Under the pieces are notes generated by a model that saw only the letters and a list, made by a program, of their open reading frames with translations, ran no database searches and had not been told where the DNA came from. From NCBI RefSeq assembly GCF_007289895.1, contig NZ_CP041660.1, forward strand, positions 62,001 to 126,000: a stretch of 64,000 nucleotides of DNA. Direction: 5' to 3'. The position numbers and the translations under genes were made by a program. Origin of the DNA: Catenovulum sediminis. Lineage in GTDB: Bacteria > Pseudomonadota > Gammaproteobacteria > Enterobacterales > Alteromonadaceae. Shown here piece after piece: positions 1 through 10,815 of this stretch. Each line of letters starts with the position of its first letter. Positions within the stretch are counted from its first letter, which is position 1.

Positions 1-704
<704 letters not shown>

Positions 705-714
705 TCAATTGCGG

Positions 715-3009
715 CTAACGTTTCCACCAAAACAAACGGCATAAAGCAGGTAAAAACAAGATTGCCCCTAACATATTAACTAAAAACATAAAGGTTAATA
801 ATATCCCCATATCAACTTGAAATTTGAGTGACGAAAACACCCAGGTACTGACACCAATAGCTAAAGTGATACCTGTAAACATCACAGCACTACCGCGTTC
901 AATCAAAGCTTGGCGATACGCTTCTGTTAGATTCATCCCCTGTTTAAGCTTCTCAATCATATTCGACAATATATAAATACCATAATCAATGCCAATTCCC
1001 ACGCCCAGAGCAATCACGGGTAAGGTATAAACCGTAAGTCCAATATCCATTTTGGTCATCAAAGCTTGAGCCAAAGTTGATACAATAAACAAAGGTATTA
1101 CCACCGCCGCTGTTGCCCGCACACTTCTAAAAGTTACCAAACAAAGAATAATAACCGCGCTATACACATAAATCATCATAGGTACTTGGGCTTCAGCAAC
1201 AGCTTCGTTTGTTGCCCCCATTACCCCAGCCGGACCTAACGCCAAAACAAACTTCAAGTTGTCAGTTTCATAGTTATGCTTTTCTGCTTTGACGACATTA
1301 ATGACGTTTTCAATCGTTTCGGCTTTATGGTCTTGCAAAAACAAAATAATCGGCATTGCACTGCAATCTGTATTCAATAACCCTGTACTGGTTGCAACAC
1401 GTGAAACCGACTGCGCTAATGTTGCCGAATTTTGGGGCAACACCCGCCACTTAGGATTTCCCTCATTGTATCCTGCTGTTATAGTTTTAGTCACCGTGGT
1501 TAGACTAACACTAGACTGCACTCCTTCAACATTATTGAGTCGCCACTGAAAGTCGTCTATTTTTTTCATTATTTCGTACTGTGTGCAAGCGTCAGGAACC
1601 GTTTCCGCAATCACAGATAAAATATCCACACCAACTTCATATTTTTTTGTAATTAAGAATGTATCTTGGTTATAAACTGAATCTTGATGCAATGCCGGTG
1701 CACCAGCATGCAAATCACCTATTTTCATTTCCTGTGATTGCCAATGCCCCAGTACAAAAAGTGCGACCATTACAAACAGCAATATTAAAGAGGATGCAGG
1801 TTTCGATAAATAAACCAAATAATGCCAAATCTTAGATGCTTTTGCTGATTCCGCTTGTTTTCTATAATGTTGCGGAAACTTCACAAAAGAAACTAATACT
1901 GGCAGTAAAATAAGGTTGGTTAAAATAATAACACCAACACCAATTGAAGCCGCTATTGCAAGCTCCTGGATGATTCCGATATCAATACTTAAGATGGTTA
2001 CAAAACCAATACAATCAGATAATAATGCAATAAAGCCAGGTAAAAACAATGCTCTAAAACTTTTCTTCGCAGCAATTTTAGCACCCGCTCCACTTGCTAT
2101 TCGCTTACCGATGCTGTTTATCATTTGCACACCGTGGCTAACACCAATAGCAAAGATCAAAAATGGCAACAATATTGACATGGGATCAAGCCCATATCCT
2201 AACATTGATAAAATGCCTAACTTCCACACCATAGCACCTACAGAGCAGACAATTGGCAGCGCTGTGAGCATCATAGAATGACAAAATAGATAAACTAAAA
2301 TCGCAGTAACAACAATTGCCACGAGAAAAAATAGCAACACATCTTTTGCCCCTGCTGCGACATCCCCGACCATTTTAGAAAAACCAATAATATGAATAGT
2401 ATGCTGATCGGATGCGAACTGAGCACGGATATCATTTTCAAGTTTATTAGCAAAACCGATAGTATCAACAGCCTCTTTGGTATTTGGGTCAACATCAAGG
2501 AGTTGTGCTTTAACCATTGCACAGCTGTAATCATTAGAGACTAAGCGCCCAACTTGTCCAGATTTTTCAGTATTACGTCGGACCTCCTGCAAACTCTTAT
2601 CATCATTGCTGAAGTTTGCCGGTATCACAGGCCCGCCTACAAACCCTTCTTCTACGATTTCGGTATAACGGACAGCTGGCGCAAAAAGGGAAAGAACACT
2701 TGAGCGATTTACACCGGGTATAAAAAACAACTGATCGTGTATGCCTTTTAACGTATCAAAAAAATCTGGGTTATAAATATTGCCTGATTTATCGCAAACA
2801 GAAATGAGAATATTGTTCGCTCCACCAAAATCATCAGCATATTTCAAATAGGTTTGCATGTATGGATGCTGAAGTGGAATGTTCTTTGTGAAAGCGGCAT
2901 CTAACTTTATCTGTGTGGCAAAAATGCCAAAAATAAGCGTCAATAATGCAAAAATAAAAATAACACTCAAACGATTACGAAAGATAACCCTTTGCACTAA
3001 ATCGACCAT
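715..3009 (-). CDS. RND/MMPL-family exporter, last gene of the DUF1302-DUF1329-YCF48 operon
   Basis: A 764-residue inner-membrane protein with RND two-fold architecture. It has one TM helix near residues 12-34, a periplasmic domain, a block of helices at about 220-378, a second single helix near 402-420, another periplasmic domain and a final helix block from about 620 to the end. The second half carries GIGIDYGIYIL (Asp near 675), the acidic residue expected for proton coupling. The equivalent place in the first half reads AIGVSHGVQM and has no acid. It resembles the COG1033/MMPL group, which moves lipids and other hydrophobic cargo, rather than AcrB-type drug pumps, because it is about 270 residues shorter and has no adaptor gene beside it. 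It starts at an ATG 10 bp after the propeller gene. Substrate unknown. Confidence 0.88.
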   Translation of the reverse strand: MVDLVQRVIFRNRLSVIFIFALLTLIFGIFATQIKLDAAFTKNIPLQHPYMQTYLKYADDFGGANNILISVCDKSGNIYNPDFFDTLKGIHDQLFFIPGVNRSSVLSLFAPAVRYTEIVEEGFVGGPVIPANFSNDDKSLQEVRRNTEKSGQVGRLVSNDYSCAMVKAQLLDVDPNTKEAVDTIGFANKLENDIRAQFASDQHTIHIIGFSKMVGDVAAGAKDVLLFFLVAIVVTAILVYLFCHSMMLTALPIVCSVGAMVWKLGILSMLGYGLDPMSILLPFLIFAIGVSHGVQMINSIGKRIASGAGAKIAAKKSFRALFLPGFIALLSDCIGFVTILSIDIGIIQELAIAASIGVGVIILTNLILLPVLVSFVKFPQHYRKQAESAKASKIWHYLVYLSKPASSLILLFVMVALFVLGHWQSQEMKIGDLHAGAPALHQDSVYNQDTFLITKKYEVGVDILSVIAETVPDACTQYEIMKKIDDFQWRLNNVEGVQSSVSLTTVTKTITAGYNEGNPKWRVLPQNSATLAQSVSRVATSTGLLNTDCSAMPIILFLQDHKAETIENVINVVKAEKHNYETDNLKFVLALGPAGVMGATNEAVAEAQVPMMIYVYSAVIILCLVTFRSVRATAAVVIPLFIVSTLAQALMTKMDIGLTVYTLPVIALGVGIGIDYGIYILSNMIEKLKQGMNLTEAYRQALIERGSAVMFTGITLAIGVSTWVFSSLKFQVDMGILLTFMFLVNMLGAILFLPALCRLFWWKR

Positions 3010-3019
3010 AATTTTTTGC

Positions 3020-4027
3020 TCACTCCTGACTTAGTTTTTGCAAGCTAATGATCTCGACACCTCGCTCACCCGTCACTAGTATATTTTCTCGATCTTGAGT
3101 AACTACCGCAGAAGTAATTACTTTACTCTTAACTTTGTATTGAACTGTGGCTTCACGATTATCCTTTGCCAAAACCCAAACGCTTTGACTGTTGCCGACA
3201 ATTAACCAATTATTCGAACCAAACAGTAAAATTTTGTTGATATTGACGGGTTCCGAAATCGATATTTTTTCACCACGCCCTGAAATTTGACCATCAATAT
3301 GCGCAAATCGAAAGATGCTGCCGCGCATCCCACCAATAAATAACTGCTGTTGAGCATATGCGATTTCATACAAAGAGCCATAATATGGAATTTCTATCCG
3401 TTGCCAGGACCGCCCATTATCATACGAGACAGCAAATAAACCGAGTTCACCCACTAAATATAAATTACTGCCAACCCTTTTGAGCTGATTTAAGTGAGGC
3501 AAAATAGCGCTCAATTCAAACAGATAATCAGCTTCTGAAGCTTCTTTTATTTCAAGCAGATAAGCTTGGTCTTCCTCAGGCAATAAACCAATGTGGTACT
3601 CTTGTGTCCAATTTCTACCAGCATCCCGCGTTCGATAAAAAAGTCCATATGCACCAATAGCGATGCCATGGTTATCGTCTATAAACTCAACATCTAATAA
3701 TGGGTTCAAATTATTTGGTTGGTATGATTTATGCCAACTTCGTCCTGAATCATCGCTATAAACAATTATTGACTGATGGCCTACAGCCCATAACCTGCCG
3801 CTTGGACTCTGCGTAATTGCGGTAAGCATCGGTTCTACACCCACCACATCGCGTTTTTGTGTGGCATGCGCATTGTCTAAATGCACTACATGCCCACGCT
3901 CACCGATAGCAACTATCCGCTGTTCTTGATTCTCAGTGACTAAAATATCCAACAATAATAGTTCACTGCTGTGGGCATATGAATGCCCGCAAACAGCCAA
4001 TATTATGAACCATACAACTATACGCAA
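3020..4027 (-). CDS. YCF48/BNR-repeat beta-propeller protein, exported
   Basis: A 335-residue protein with an N-terminal signal peptide (hydrophobic stretch VVWFIILAVCG, then HSYAHS). Repeated Asp-box motifs mark it as a YCF48/BNR-type beta-propeller: SDDSGRSWHK, TRDAGRNWTQ and SYDNGRSWQR. In plants and cyanobacteria YCF48/HCF136 helps assemble photosystem II. In non-photosynthetic bacteria such propellers are common beside RND exporters and DUF1329 genes, and their role is not established. The start is unusual: the only start in the right place is TTG, preceded by a strong ribosome-binding site (AAGGGGCG, 6-7 nt upstream) and followed at once by the signal peptide. It lies 12 bp after the DUF1329 gene and 10 bp before the exporter, so the three are surely cotranscribed. 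I infer a periplasmic accessory role. Confidence 0.82.
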   Translation of the reverse strand: MRIVVWFIILAVCGHSYAHSSELLLLDILVTENQEQRIVAIGERGHVVHLDNAHATQKRDVVGVEPMLTAITQSPSGRLWAVGHQSIIVYSDDSGRSWHKSYQPNNLNPLLDVEFIDDNHGIAIGAYGLFYRTRDAGRNWTQEYHIGLLPEEDQAYLLEIKEASEADYLFELSAILPHLNQLKRVGSNLYLVGELGLFAVSYDNGRSWQRIEIPYYGSLYEIAYAQQQLFIGGMRGSIFRFAHIDGQISGRGEKISISEPVNINKILLFGSNNWLIVGNSQSVWVLAKDNREATVQYKVKSKVITSAVVTQDRENILVTGERGVEIISLQKLSQE

Positions 4028-4039
4028 AATACGCCCCTT

Positions 4040-5407
4040 TTAACGCAACCCACTACGACGCAAAGCTTGAGGTGTAAAGTCGCCTTTATCTGTATCGACA
4101 TCAAAATCATACATTTTTTCGTTATTATCCAAGCCCAATGCTAAATAACGTCGTGAATTCAAGTCATGGTATACATCTAGCGTAGTCCATAATGTAGGTA
4201 CTTCATAATAGTTAATCGCATAACTCATATTGACACGATAGAGCTCATCTCGTGCATCATATGCGTCAGCCACTGCAATTTGCCAGCTGTCTTCATCGAT
4301 AAAAAATACACGCTTTTTATAAATGTGTCGCATACCATCTTTCAAATTTGCTTCTACGACCCACACTCTGTGTTTTTCATAACGCGTTAATGATGGGTTG
4401 ATATGTCCGGGTTTTAAAATTGTATCGTAATCAATGCCTTTAGCATGCAATGCATATGAATTGTAAGGGATATACAATTCTTTTTTCCCCTTTAACGTCC
4501 AGTTGTAACGACTAGGTGAGCCGTTAAACATATCAAAATCATCTGTCGTGCGAAGACCATCTGAAGCAGTACCTGGTGCATCAAATGCAATATTAGGCGC
4601 TTTACGTACTCGCCTTTGCCCTGTGTTATAAGTCCACGCTTGTCTCGGTTGTTTAATTTGGTCAAGCGTCTCGTGCACTAATAGTGCAGTCCCTTTTAGA
4701 CGGGCCGGAGAGGTGACCTCTTGTTTAAACATAGAAATAATATTGTCTTCTGCCATTTTATCAGAGGTCATATCCGGTTGTGAATATTGAAACAACACTT
4801 GCTCGTCAAAACCAATTAATGTGTAATCACCGCTCGCTGTCGGTGCAGCTTGCCCGCCCCAACGTGCAATTGCAGTGCCTCTAAATCTAAGTACGTGATT
4901 CCAAATCGCCTCCAATCCATTTTGTGGAATTGGAAATGGAATACCTATGACAGAATTAGCGACCCCTTCACCATCGGATACTAGCTCTGCTTTCGTTGCA
5001 TTTTCAATCGTCGCATCATATACATATTGGGGCACAGCTGCCGAACGATGGCTTTTGTATACAGGCATCTTAAATGACTCTGGGTAAGCCTTAAATAAAG
5101 CTATTTGACCTGCACTCAAGTATTGTGCATGTTGCTGATAATTTTCTGCTGAAATGGTAAATAGAGGTTTTTCATCACTAAAAGGGTCTGGATGATGGTC
5201 ACCCACTTGATATCCGTTTGGCGGTGTTGCTATACCCCCTGTCCATTGTGGAATCGAACCATCATTGTTTGCTGCTTTTTCGGCTCCTAACGGCGTTAAA
5301 GATTTGCCAAGTTGAGCCGCAACATCAGGGCTCACTTTGGCTTGTAAACCAACACTAGTAACAGATAACAATATCGATGCTGTAATAAATTTGCTATTAA
5401 ACTTCAT
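4040..5407 (-). CDS. DUF1329 periplasmic protein
   Basis: A protein of about 455 residues with a signal peptide (TASILLSVTSVGLQA) followed by the DUF1329 signature: AAQLGKSLTPLGAEKAAN, GSIPQWTGG and PNGYQVGDHHPDP. The full length fits the family. From memory, structures of the family resemble LolA/LolB-type lipid-carrier folds; if so, a periplasmic shuttle for a hydrophobic molecule is plausible, but that is inference. Two starts are possible: GTG at 5413, with GAGG only 4 nt upstream, and ATG at 5407, with the same GAGG 10 nt upstream. I chose the ATG. It sits 12 bp after the DUF1302 gene and 12 bp before the YCF48 gene. Confidence 0.88.
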   Translation of the reverse strand: MKFNSKFITASILLSVTSVGLQAKVSPDVAAQLGKSLTPLGAEKAANNDGSIPQWTGGIATPPNGYQVGDHHPDPFSDEKPLFTISAENYQQHAQYLSAGQIALFKAYPESFKMPVYKSHRSAAVPQYVYDATIENATKAELVSDGEGVANSVIGIPFPIPQNGLEAIWNHVLRFRGTAIARWGGQAAPTASGDYTLIGFDEQVLFQYSQPDMTSDKMAEDNIISMFKQEVTSPARLKGTALLVHETLDQIKQPRQAWTYNTGQRRVRKAPNIAFDAPGTASDGLRTTDDFDMFNGSPSRYNWTLKGKKELYIPYNSYALHAKGIDYDTILKPGHINPSLTRYEKHRVWVVEANLKDGMRHIYKKRVFFIDEDSWQIAVADAYDARDELYRVNMSYAINYYEVPTLWTTLDVYHDLNSRRYLALGLDNNEKMYDFDVDTDKGDFTPQALRRSGLR

Positions 5408-5419
5408 ATTCACAAAACC

Positions 5420-7546
5420 TCAAATAGAATACTTTATACTGAATGAAATATAATCACGATCAGCAAAATTGTTACTGTTGCCTAATCCACCCCAAAATGC
5501 GTTGTACCCCATATCAAACTGAATTTTGTTCTGGTAGTCAAATGTTAAAGATAATGAAGCTGATTGACGATCTTCGACAAATAAAAACATCGGGTCTGGT
5601 GTCGTACCTTTAACGTCGTGCGAATAAACCAGCCGAGGTGTCACATTAACACCAGAAAAGACATTGTTATAGGTTAAACGAGCGACTGCCCTATACCCCC
5701 ATGCGGTAGCCGTTGGGAAAGGCGTGGTTTCTGCGCCATCAGAGATGGCCAATTGCAAGCCTTGTGCACTTGGTAGTACCCCACTTCTCGCTGTCCCCGG
5801 GCCGTTCAGCCTAAGCTCACTTTGTTCTGGCATATCTTGAACTTGCACCACACCCGCTTCAAATAATAGTGCCAATGCATCTGCACCCAATGTTGGACCA
5901 AACAAGTGGGTAAGTGTAGCTTGCGCCTGTACGGTATCTTTTCGAATATAACCTTGCGCATTGCCACCAGATTCAACGTGTGATAATTGCGATATACCTT
6001 TTAAATCAGGCCTTAAATTAGCATTTGCTAATTGCTCTGGCATCCCCATATACAAAAGCTCAACGTCATCAATTTGTAGCGGTTCATCCTGACGATAAGC
6101 GATTTCGCCTGCCAATGCTGTGGTGCCAATACTGGTATTAAAGCTAAAACCGTAAAGTTGAATATCTTCTGGATATTCTAAATAAGCTTGTGTAAATGCT
6201 TTTAGGTTATGTAAATTATCTACATTTATACCATTCGTCAGCAAATATTGAACATCACCATACAAGCTACCAATTTCAAAATTAGACGCTCGACCCGATA
6301 TGAGTGGCCGGCGACTATGATAGTTCATGTAGTAAAGACCAAATTCCGTATCATTTAGTTCGGGCGAATAATAAGTGAACTTAAATCCGTATTGCCCGTC
6401 ATCACTTGGATAGCGATTACCGGTATGCGGCTGCGCCATTATTGCAACCTTGGTTGCATTTACATAATAAGGCGCTGTTAAATCGTAAAATTCGGCTGCC
6501 AGTTGCGCTTTTTGCTGCGGATCATTTGTTGTATTTAGCTGTACAACCGTTTGATCAATCTCCGCTGAGCTCATAGTTAAAGCATCTTTAACCCATGTGC
6601 TAAGTTGCATCGCTAAATAATCAGCATCCATGTCTGGATTTTGTGTAAAACCGATTTGTACATTGTTGTAATAGCCACCGTTACCGGCGAAATCGTTGGT
6701 TGAAAAATAACTACCCGGTGCAGGTAATATTGTTTTTTCCCATTTGTACTGATAAAAAGCATCAAATGAAAGATTGTTTGTTAATCCAATCGATCCCCAA
6801 ACCATCCCCACGGGAATAAAGGCCTCTTTTAACTCTGCGCCGGGCGCTTTTAAACGAGAAATGTCAACTGGATTAATGGCGTTAACACCATGAGAAATCA
6901 GCGAACTTTCGCCCCAACTCACAACTTGATCACCAATACGCAGCGATACTGGCATATCACCAATATCAAAGTAGCCATACAAAAATGCGTCTAAAAACCT
7001 AAAATCCTGGCAAACTCTCTCTTTTGCTTCTTTATTCCGACAAATATCGACAGATTTTTTAGAAACAGGGTTTGTCCAAGCTTTACTTTTTTTCGCAGCA
7101 TCATCATAAAAATACATAAAGCGAGAGAAGAATCCCCAGTCGCCTGCATTAATATCTAACTCATGCGTACCCGAAAAAACACGAGAGAATGCCTCGCCCG
7201 GATCATGGTTTAAGTTAGCTAAATCACCATTTGCAGAATACGAGCCAGGTTGCGCCCAAACATCCTGTGCTTGGTAAATGATATTACCTGCTGCGTTGTA
7301 CTCACCATTATAATTGGCTTGAGTATTGCGCCAAGTTAACTCTGTTTGGTTATTTTTACCAATCAAAGACCAATCTCTATCCTCAACCCGATAACTTGTA
7401 CCCAAGGTGAACGCAGAATCAAAATTGATTTCCAAGCCTGCTATCTCAAACTGGGCGGCTGTAGCCTGTGGTGAGCCCATTGTTAGCGCCATGAAAATAG
7501 CAGATGATAAATAAGTGTGTTGCATTGTAAATTGCTTTCGTTTCAT
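5420..7546 (-). CDS. DUF1302 outer-membrane protein, first gene of exporter operon
   Basis: A protein of 708 residues with a signal peptide (YLSSAIFMALTMGSPQATAA) followed by FEIAGLEINFDSAFTLGTSY, which opens the DUF1302 family. The alternating, aromatic-rich composition and the end ISFSIKYSI suggest a beta-barrel porin-like outer-membrane protein. It also has the family stretch GDQVVSWGESSLI. The start at 7546 is supported by GGAG 5 nt upstream. An in-frame GTG at 7567 would add seven residues but has no ribosome-binding site. DUF1302 and DUF1329 genes occur together next to RND exporters in many proteobacteria. This gene leads the operon, so the promoter must lie in the AT-rich 7547-7800 region; I could not pick a clear -10/-35 pair there. 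Barrel topology and cargo are not established. Confidence 0.87.
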   Translation of the reverse strand: MKRKQFTMQHTYLSSAIFMALTMGSPQATAAQFEIAGLEINFDSAFTLGTSYRVEDRDWSLIGKNNQTELTWRNTQANYNGEYNAAGNIIYQAQDVWAQPGSYSANGDLANLNHDPGEAFSRVFSGTHELDINAGDWGFFSRFMYFYDDAAKKSKAWTNPVSKKSVDICRNKEAKERVCQDFRFLDAFLYGYFDIGDMPVSLRIGDQVVSWGESSLISHGVNAINPVDISRLKAPGAELKEAFIPVGMVWGSIGLTNNLSFDAFYQYKWEKTILPAPGSYFSTNDFAGNGGYYNNVQIGFTQNPDMDADYLAMQLSTWVKDALTMSSAEIDQTVVQLNTTNDPQQKAQLAAEFYDLTAPYYVNATKVAIMAQPHTGNRYPSDDGQYGFKFTYYSPELNDTEFGLYYMNYHSRRPLISGRASNFEIGSLYGDVQYLLTNGINVDNLHNLKAFTQAYLEYPEDIQLYGFSFNTSIGTTALAGEIAYRQDEPLQIDDVELLYMGMPEQLANANLRPDLKGISQLSHVESGGNAQGYIRKDTVQAQATLTHLFGPTLGADALALLFEAGVVQVQDMPEQSELRLNGPGTARSGVLPSAQGLQLAISDGAETTPFPTATAWGYRAVARLTYNNVFSGVNVTPRLVYSHDVKGTTPDPMFLFVEDRQSASLSLTFDYQNKIQFDMGYNAFWGGLGNSNNFADRDYISFSIKYSI

Positions 7547-7817
7547 AAAAACTCCATTCCGAGTCACCCTATTTATAGATAGTTGAAATAAACTATAGAG
7601 TAGTCTGATGAACTTGGTTAAGTATTTTCATTACATAATATTAACACAATTCAATGGTCTTACCAGTTAATAAAGAATATATATTTCAACCACTTTATAT
7701 ATGCTCGAAAATCTTTGTTAATTTCATTAAAACAACAACTAGAAACGACCCTACGAGCCTCAGGTAAGGCTAAAAGCGCAAAATTCCATCACTTAAAAAT
7801 TATTTCTTCCTTAGCCC

Positions 7818-7845
7818 TTGCATTTAATAATAATTTGTATAGTAT
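7818..7845 (+). promoter_or_regulatory. Probable stable-RNA promoter of the initiator tRNA cluster
   Basis: TTGCAT (7818-7823) and TAGTAT (7840-7845) are 16 bp apart, in an AT-rich setting. The GC-rich stretch GCACGCCTCG follows the -10 at once. Such a discriminator is typical of stringently controlled stable-RNA promoters. The first tRNA starts about 50 bp downstream. The rest of the 7568-7895 gap holds nothing else I could recognise apart from the unassigned promoter of the DUF1302 operon on the other strand. Confidence 0.5.
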
Positions 7846-7895
7846 GCACGCCTCGTTAGCCGGAGATGTTATGAAAGCTAACTATTTATAAGTGT

Positions 7896-7972
<77 letters not shown>

Positions 7973-8001
7973 AACTTATATATAAATAATTTCTTTAGTG
8001 T

Positions 8002-8078
<77 letters not shown>

Positions 8079-8173
8079 ATCTATTTATTATTTTAATTGT
8101 TGTTAAATTATCAAGCTTGTGGGTAAGTATCCTGAGCATATGGGTCATCTTACAATTAATTTATCTTTATTGA

Positions 8174-8250
<77 letters not shown>

Positions 8251-8334
8251 CTTTCCTTATTTAGTTTGTTTTTCTCATTCTTCAACTACACTTAGTCAAT
8301 ATCCTTTTCGATTGAATCGGTAGCGTATTTCATT

Positions 8335-9876
8335 ATGCATGAGAACCCTTTATTTCAGTTTGCCGAAGAAGAAACTGAACAGCAAACAACAGACAGTTGC
8401 TGGAAAGTTCTAATTGTAGATGACGATGATTTTATTCATCAAGTCACTAAACTCGTGCTAAAAGACCTTACGATAGAAGGTATGTCGCTTGAAGTCTACA
8501 GTGCTCACAATACAAGTGAAGCCAAACGACTACTGCAACAAACGCCAGATTTTGCGCTCGCCTTTGTCGATGTTGTGATGGAAACCGATCATGCGGGCCT
8601 CGAATTAATTAAGTGGATTAGAAAAGAACTACAGAATTTTTCGATTAGACTCGTATTACGTACCGGTCAAGCGGGCACAGCACCAGAAGAGCAAGTTATT
8701 AGTGAATATGACATTAATGATTACAAAGAAAAAACTGAATTAACCGCCAGAAAGCTAACCACCTGTGCATATGCAAGCATTCGTGCGTACAGAGATATCA
8801 TTTCCATAGAAAAAAGCTTGAATGGTTTTAAACGTCTCGTCGCAGCATCAACAGACATTTTGAAAACACACTCAATTATCGAGTTCGGGACCGCCTCTCT
8901 TGAACAGTTGTTCAATCTATTAGGTATTGAATGCTCTTCATTATATGTTGCCAATAACACTGAAAGTCTACTACATACTTCTGAACGCATTATATTAGGT
9001 GCATCGGGTAGCTATGTCGGTTATGGCTATAGCTTCAACAATATAGAAATACCGTCTGACAGTAAGAATATAATTGAGCAAGCCTTTCAAGATAAGAAAT
9101 CTTATATTGATGAGAAAGTTTACGTTGGGTTTTATCAAACAAGTACATCAACCCAATCGGTATTGCTGGCCAACTTTTCCGAAACCATAGATGAGTTTCA
9201 AATTAATTTATTAGAGAACTATGCTACAAATTTAGCGTTAATATTCGAAAAAGTAACTTTGCGAGAAGAGTTAGAGTCTGCTCAAGCGGAACTAATTTAT
9301 ATTCTGAGCGACTCTATTGAAATGCGCAGTAAAGAAAACCATGCACATGTAAAACGCGTCTCTTTAATCAGTCATGAACTTGCACGTTTATACCAATGTG
9401 ATGAAAGGCTAACAGCTGTCATTGCACATGCTGCTCCACTACATGACATCGGCAAGATCGCCATTTCTGAAGATATCTTAAACAAACCGGAAAAATTAAA
9501 CGCAGAAGAATGGGCTATCATGCAACAACATACAATAAGAGGTGCTGAATTACTAGAAAATAGCCAAAAGGCCATCGCTCGAGTTGCAGCTAATATTGCA
9601 AAATTCCACCATGAAAACTGGGACGGAAGCGGTTACCCTCAAGGATTAACTGCTAACGATATACCGATTGAAGCCCGTATCGTTGCCTTAGCAGATGTGT
9701 TTGATGTGCTGGGTTCGAAACGTAGCTATAAAGAGCCTTGGTCAGAAGATAAAATAGTGGAGTACTTGAAAAATCAATCGGGTATTAAATTCGAACCTAA
9801 ACTCGTTGAGATCATGCTTAAAAACTTCGACATATTTAGAACCATTCGACTTTTAAATCCAGACAATATAGGGTGA
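8335..9876 (+). CDS. Response regulator with DUF3369 and HD-GYP domains (c-di-GMP phosphodiesterase)
   Basis: A 513-residue cytoplasmic protein. Residues 24-145 form a receiver domain with the acidic pocket at 29-32 (DDDD), phospho-acceptor Asp79 (FVDVV), LVLRTG and Lys131/133. A DUF3369 sensor-like region covers about 150-310. The C-terminal HD-GYP domain has His370-Asp371 (HDIGK), HHENWDGSGYP with GYP at 433-435, and ALADVFDVLGS. All catalytic residues I know for this class are present, so hydrolysis of cyclic di-GMP is likely and phosphorylation should control it. No cognate kinase lies beside it. The orphan kinase at 19618 and the hybrid kinase at 42580 are possible partners, but nothing shown here links them. 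Confidence 0.93.
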   Translation: MHENPLFQFAEEETEQQTTDSCWKVLIVDDDDFIHQVTKLVLKDLTIEGMSLEVYSAHNTSEAKRLLQQTPDFALAFVDVVMETDHAGLELIKWIRKELQNFSIRLVLRTGQAGTAPEEQVISEYDINDYKEKTELTARKLTTCAYASIRAYRDIISIEKSLNGFKRLVAASTDILKTHSIIEFGTASLEQLFNLLGIECSSLYVANNTESLLHTSERIILGASGSYVGYGYSFNNIEIPSDSKNIIEQAFQDKKSYIDEKVYVGFYQTSTSTQSVLLANFSETIDEFQINLLENYATNLALIFEKVTLREELESAQAELIYILSDSIEMRSKENHAHVKRVSLISHELARLYQCDERLTAVIAHAAPLHDIGKIAISEDILNKPEKLNAEEWAIMQQHTIRGAELLENSQKAIARVAANIAKFHHENWDGSGYPQGLTANDIPIEARIVALADVFDVLGSKRSYKEPWSEDKIVEYLKNQSGIKFEPKLVEIMLKNFDIFRTIRLLNPDNIG

Positions 9877-9958
9877 TGCAACGCGACATTTATTCCAAGT
9901 TTGGTCATCAAATAAAATGGCGGTACACTAGATATATTTGTATGTATGGATTAGGCAA

Positions 9959-10732
9959 ATGATAATAGTAGTATCTCCAGCAAAAAATCTTGATTATGAA
10001 ACACCACTTCCCACAAATAAATATAGCCAACCTGAATTACTTGAAGAAAGTAAAATATTGGCAGATATTTGTAAAACACTAACACCATTAGATCTATCTA
10101 ACTTAATGAAAATTAGTGATAAACTTGCTGGTTTAAATGCCGCAAGGTTCACTGAATGGCAGCCAAATTTTAACCTTGAAAATGCACGACAAGCTATTTA
10201 TGCATTTAATGGAGACGTTTATACTGGTTTAGACGCATATACTTTATCTGACCGAGATATAGATTATGCACAAAATAACTTGAGGATTTTATCTGGACTT
10301 TATGGACTTTTAAAACCACTTGACCTAATGCAAGCTTACCGCTTAGAGATGGGCACTAAATTAGAGAATCCCAGAGGTAAAAATCTATATGACTTTTGGG
10401 GAGATATTATTACACAAGAGCTTAATAAAAGCATTGCAAGCCAGCAATCGAATACCCTGATCAACCTAGCTTCTAATGAGTATTTTAAATCCGTGAAGAA
10501 AAACTCTTTATCTGCATCGATAGTCACGCCTGAATTCCGCGATTGGAAAAATGGCCAGTTTAAAATGATTAGCTTTTTTGCAAAAAAGGCAAGAGGTTTA
10601 ATGGCAAGATTTATAATTCAAAACAAAATATCAAACGTAGCTGACTTAAAACTGTTTGATGCTGAAGGTTATACCTTCAACCCTGCTCTGTCCACTGCAG
10701 ACAAACCAGTCTTCACGCGAAAACTAGATTAA
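9959..10732 (+). CDS. yaaA: YaaA family peroxide stress protein
   Basis: A 257-residue protein starting [16 protein letters not shown], which matches the conserved YaaA opening. Other family stretches are [51 protein letters not shown] and [11 protein letters not shown]. In E. coli YaaA lowers free iron and limits oxidative DNA damage during hydrogen peroxide stress. A longer frame starts at 9938, but its seven extra residues have no counterpart in the family opening, so I use the ATG at 9959. The gene ends just before a good hairpin terminator and has no partner genes. Confidence 0.93.
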   Translation: MIIVVSPAKNLDYETPLPTNKYSQPELLEESKILADICKTLTPLDLSNLMKISDKLAGLNAARFTEWQPNFNLENARQAIYAFNGDVYTGLDAYTLSDRDIDYAQNNLRILSGLYGLLKPLDLMQAYRLEMGTKLENPRGKNLYDFWGDIITQELNKSIASQQSNTLINLASNEYFKSVKKNSLSASIVTPEFRDWKNGQFKMISFFAKKARGLMARFIIQNKISNVADLKLFDAEGYTFNPALSTADKPVFTRKLD

Positions 10733-10740
10733 TACTTCCA

Positions 10741-10773
10741 ACAACGCGGTAAGATATCTACCGCGTTGTTTTA
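10741..10773 (+). terminator. Intrinsic terminator after yaaA
   Basis: Perfect stem ACAACGCGGTA / TACCGCGTTGT with a 7-nt loop, followed by TTTTAC. It lies 8 bp after the yaaA stop and may also serve the converging uppP transcript. Confidence 0.8.
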
Positions 10774-10815
10774 CTGACCGCGCCATATTTTGACACATAA
10801 AGATATCTGGTACCG

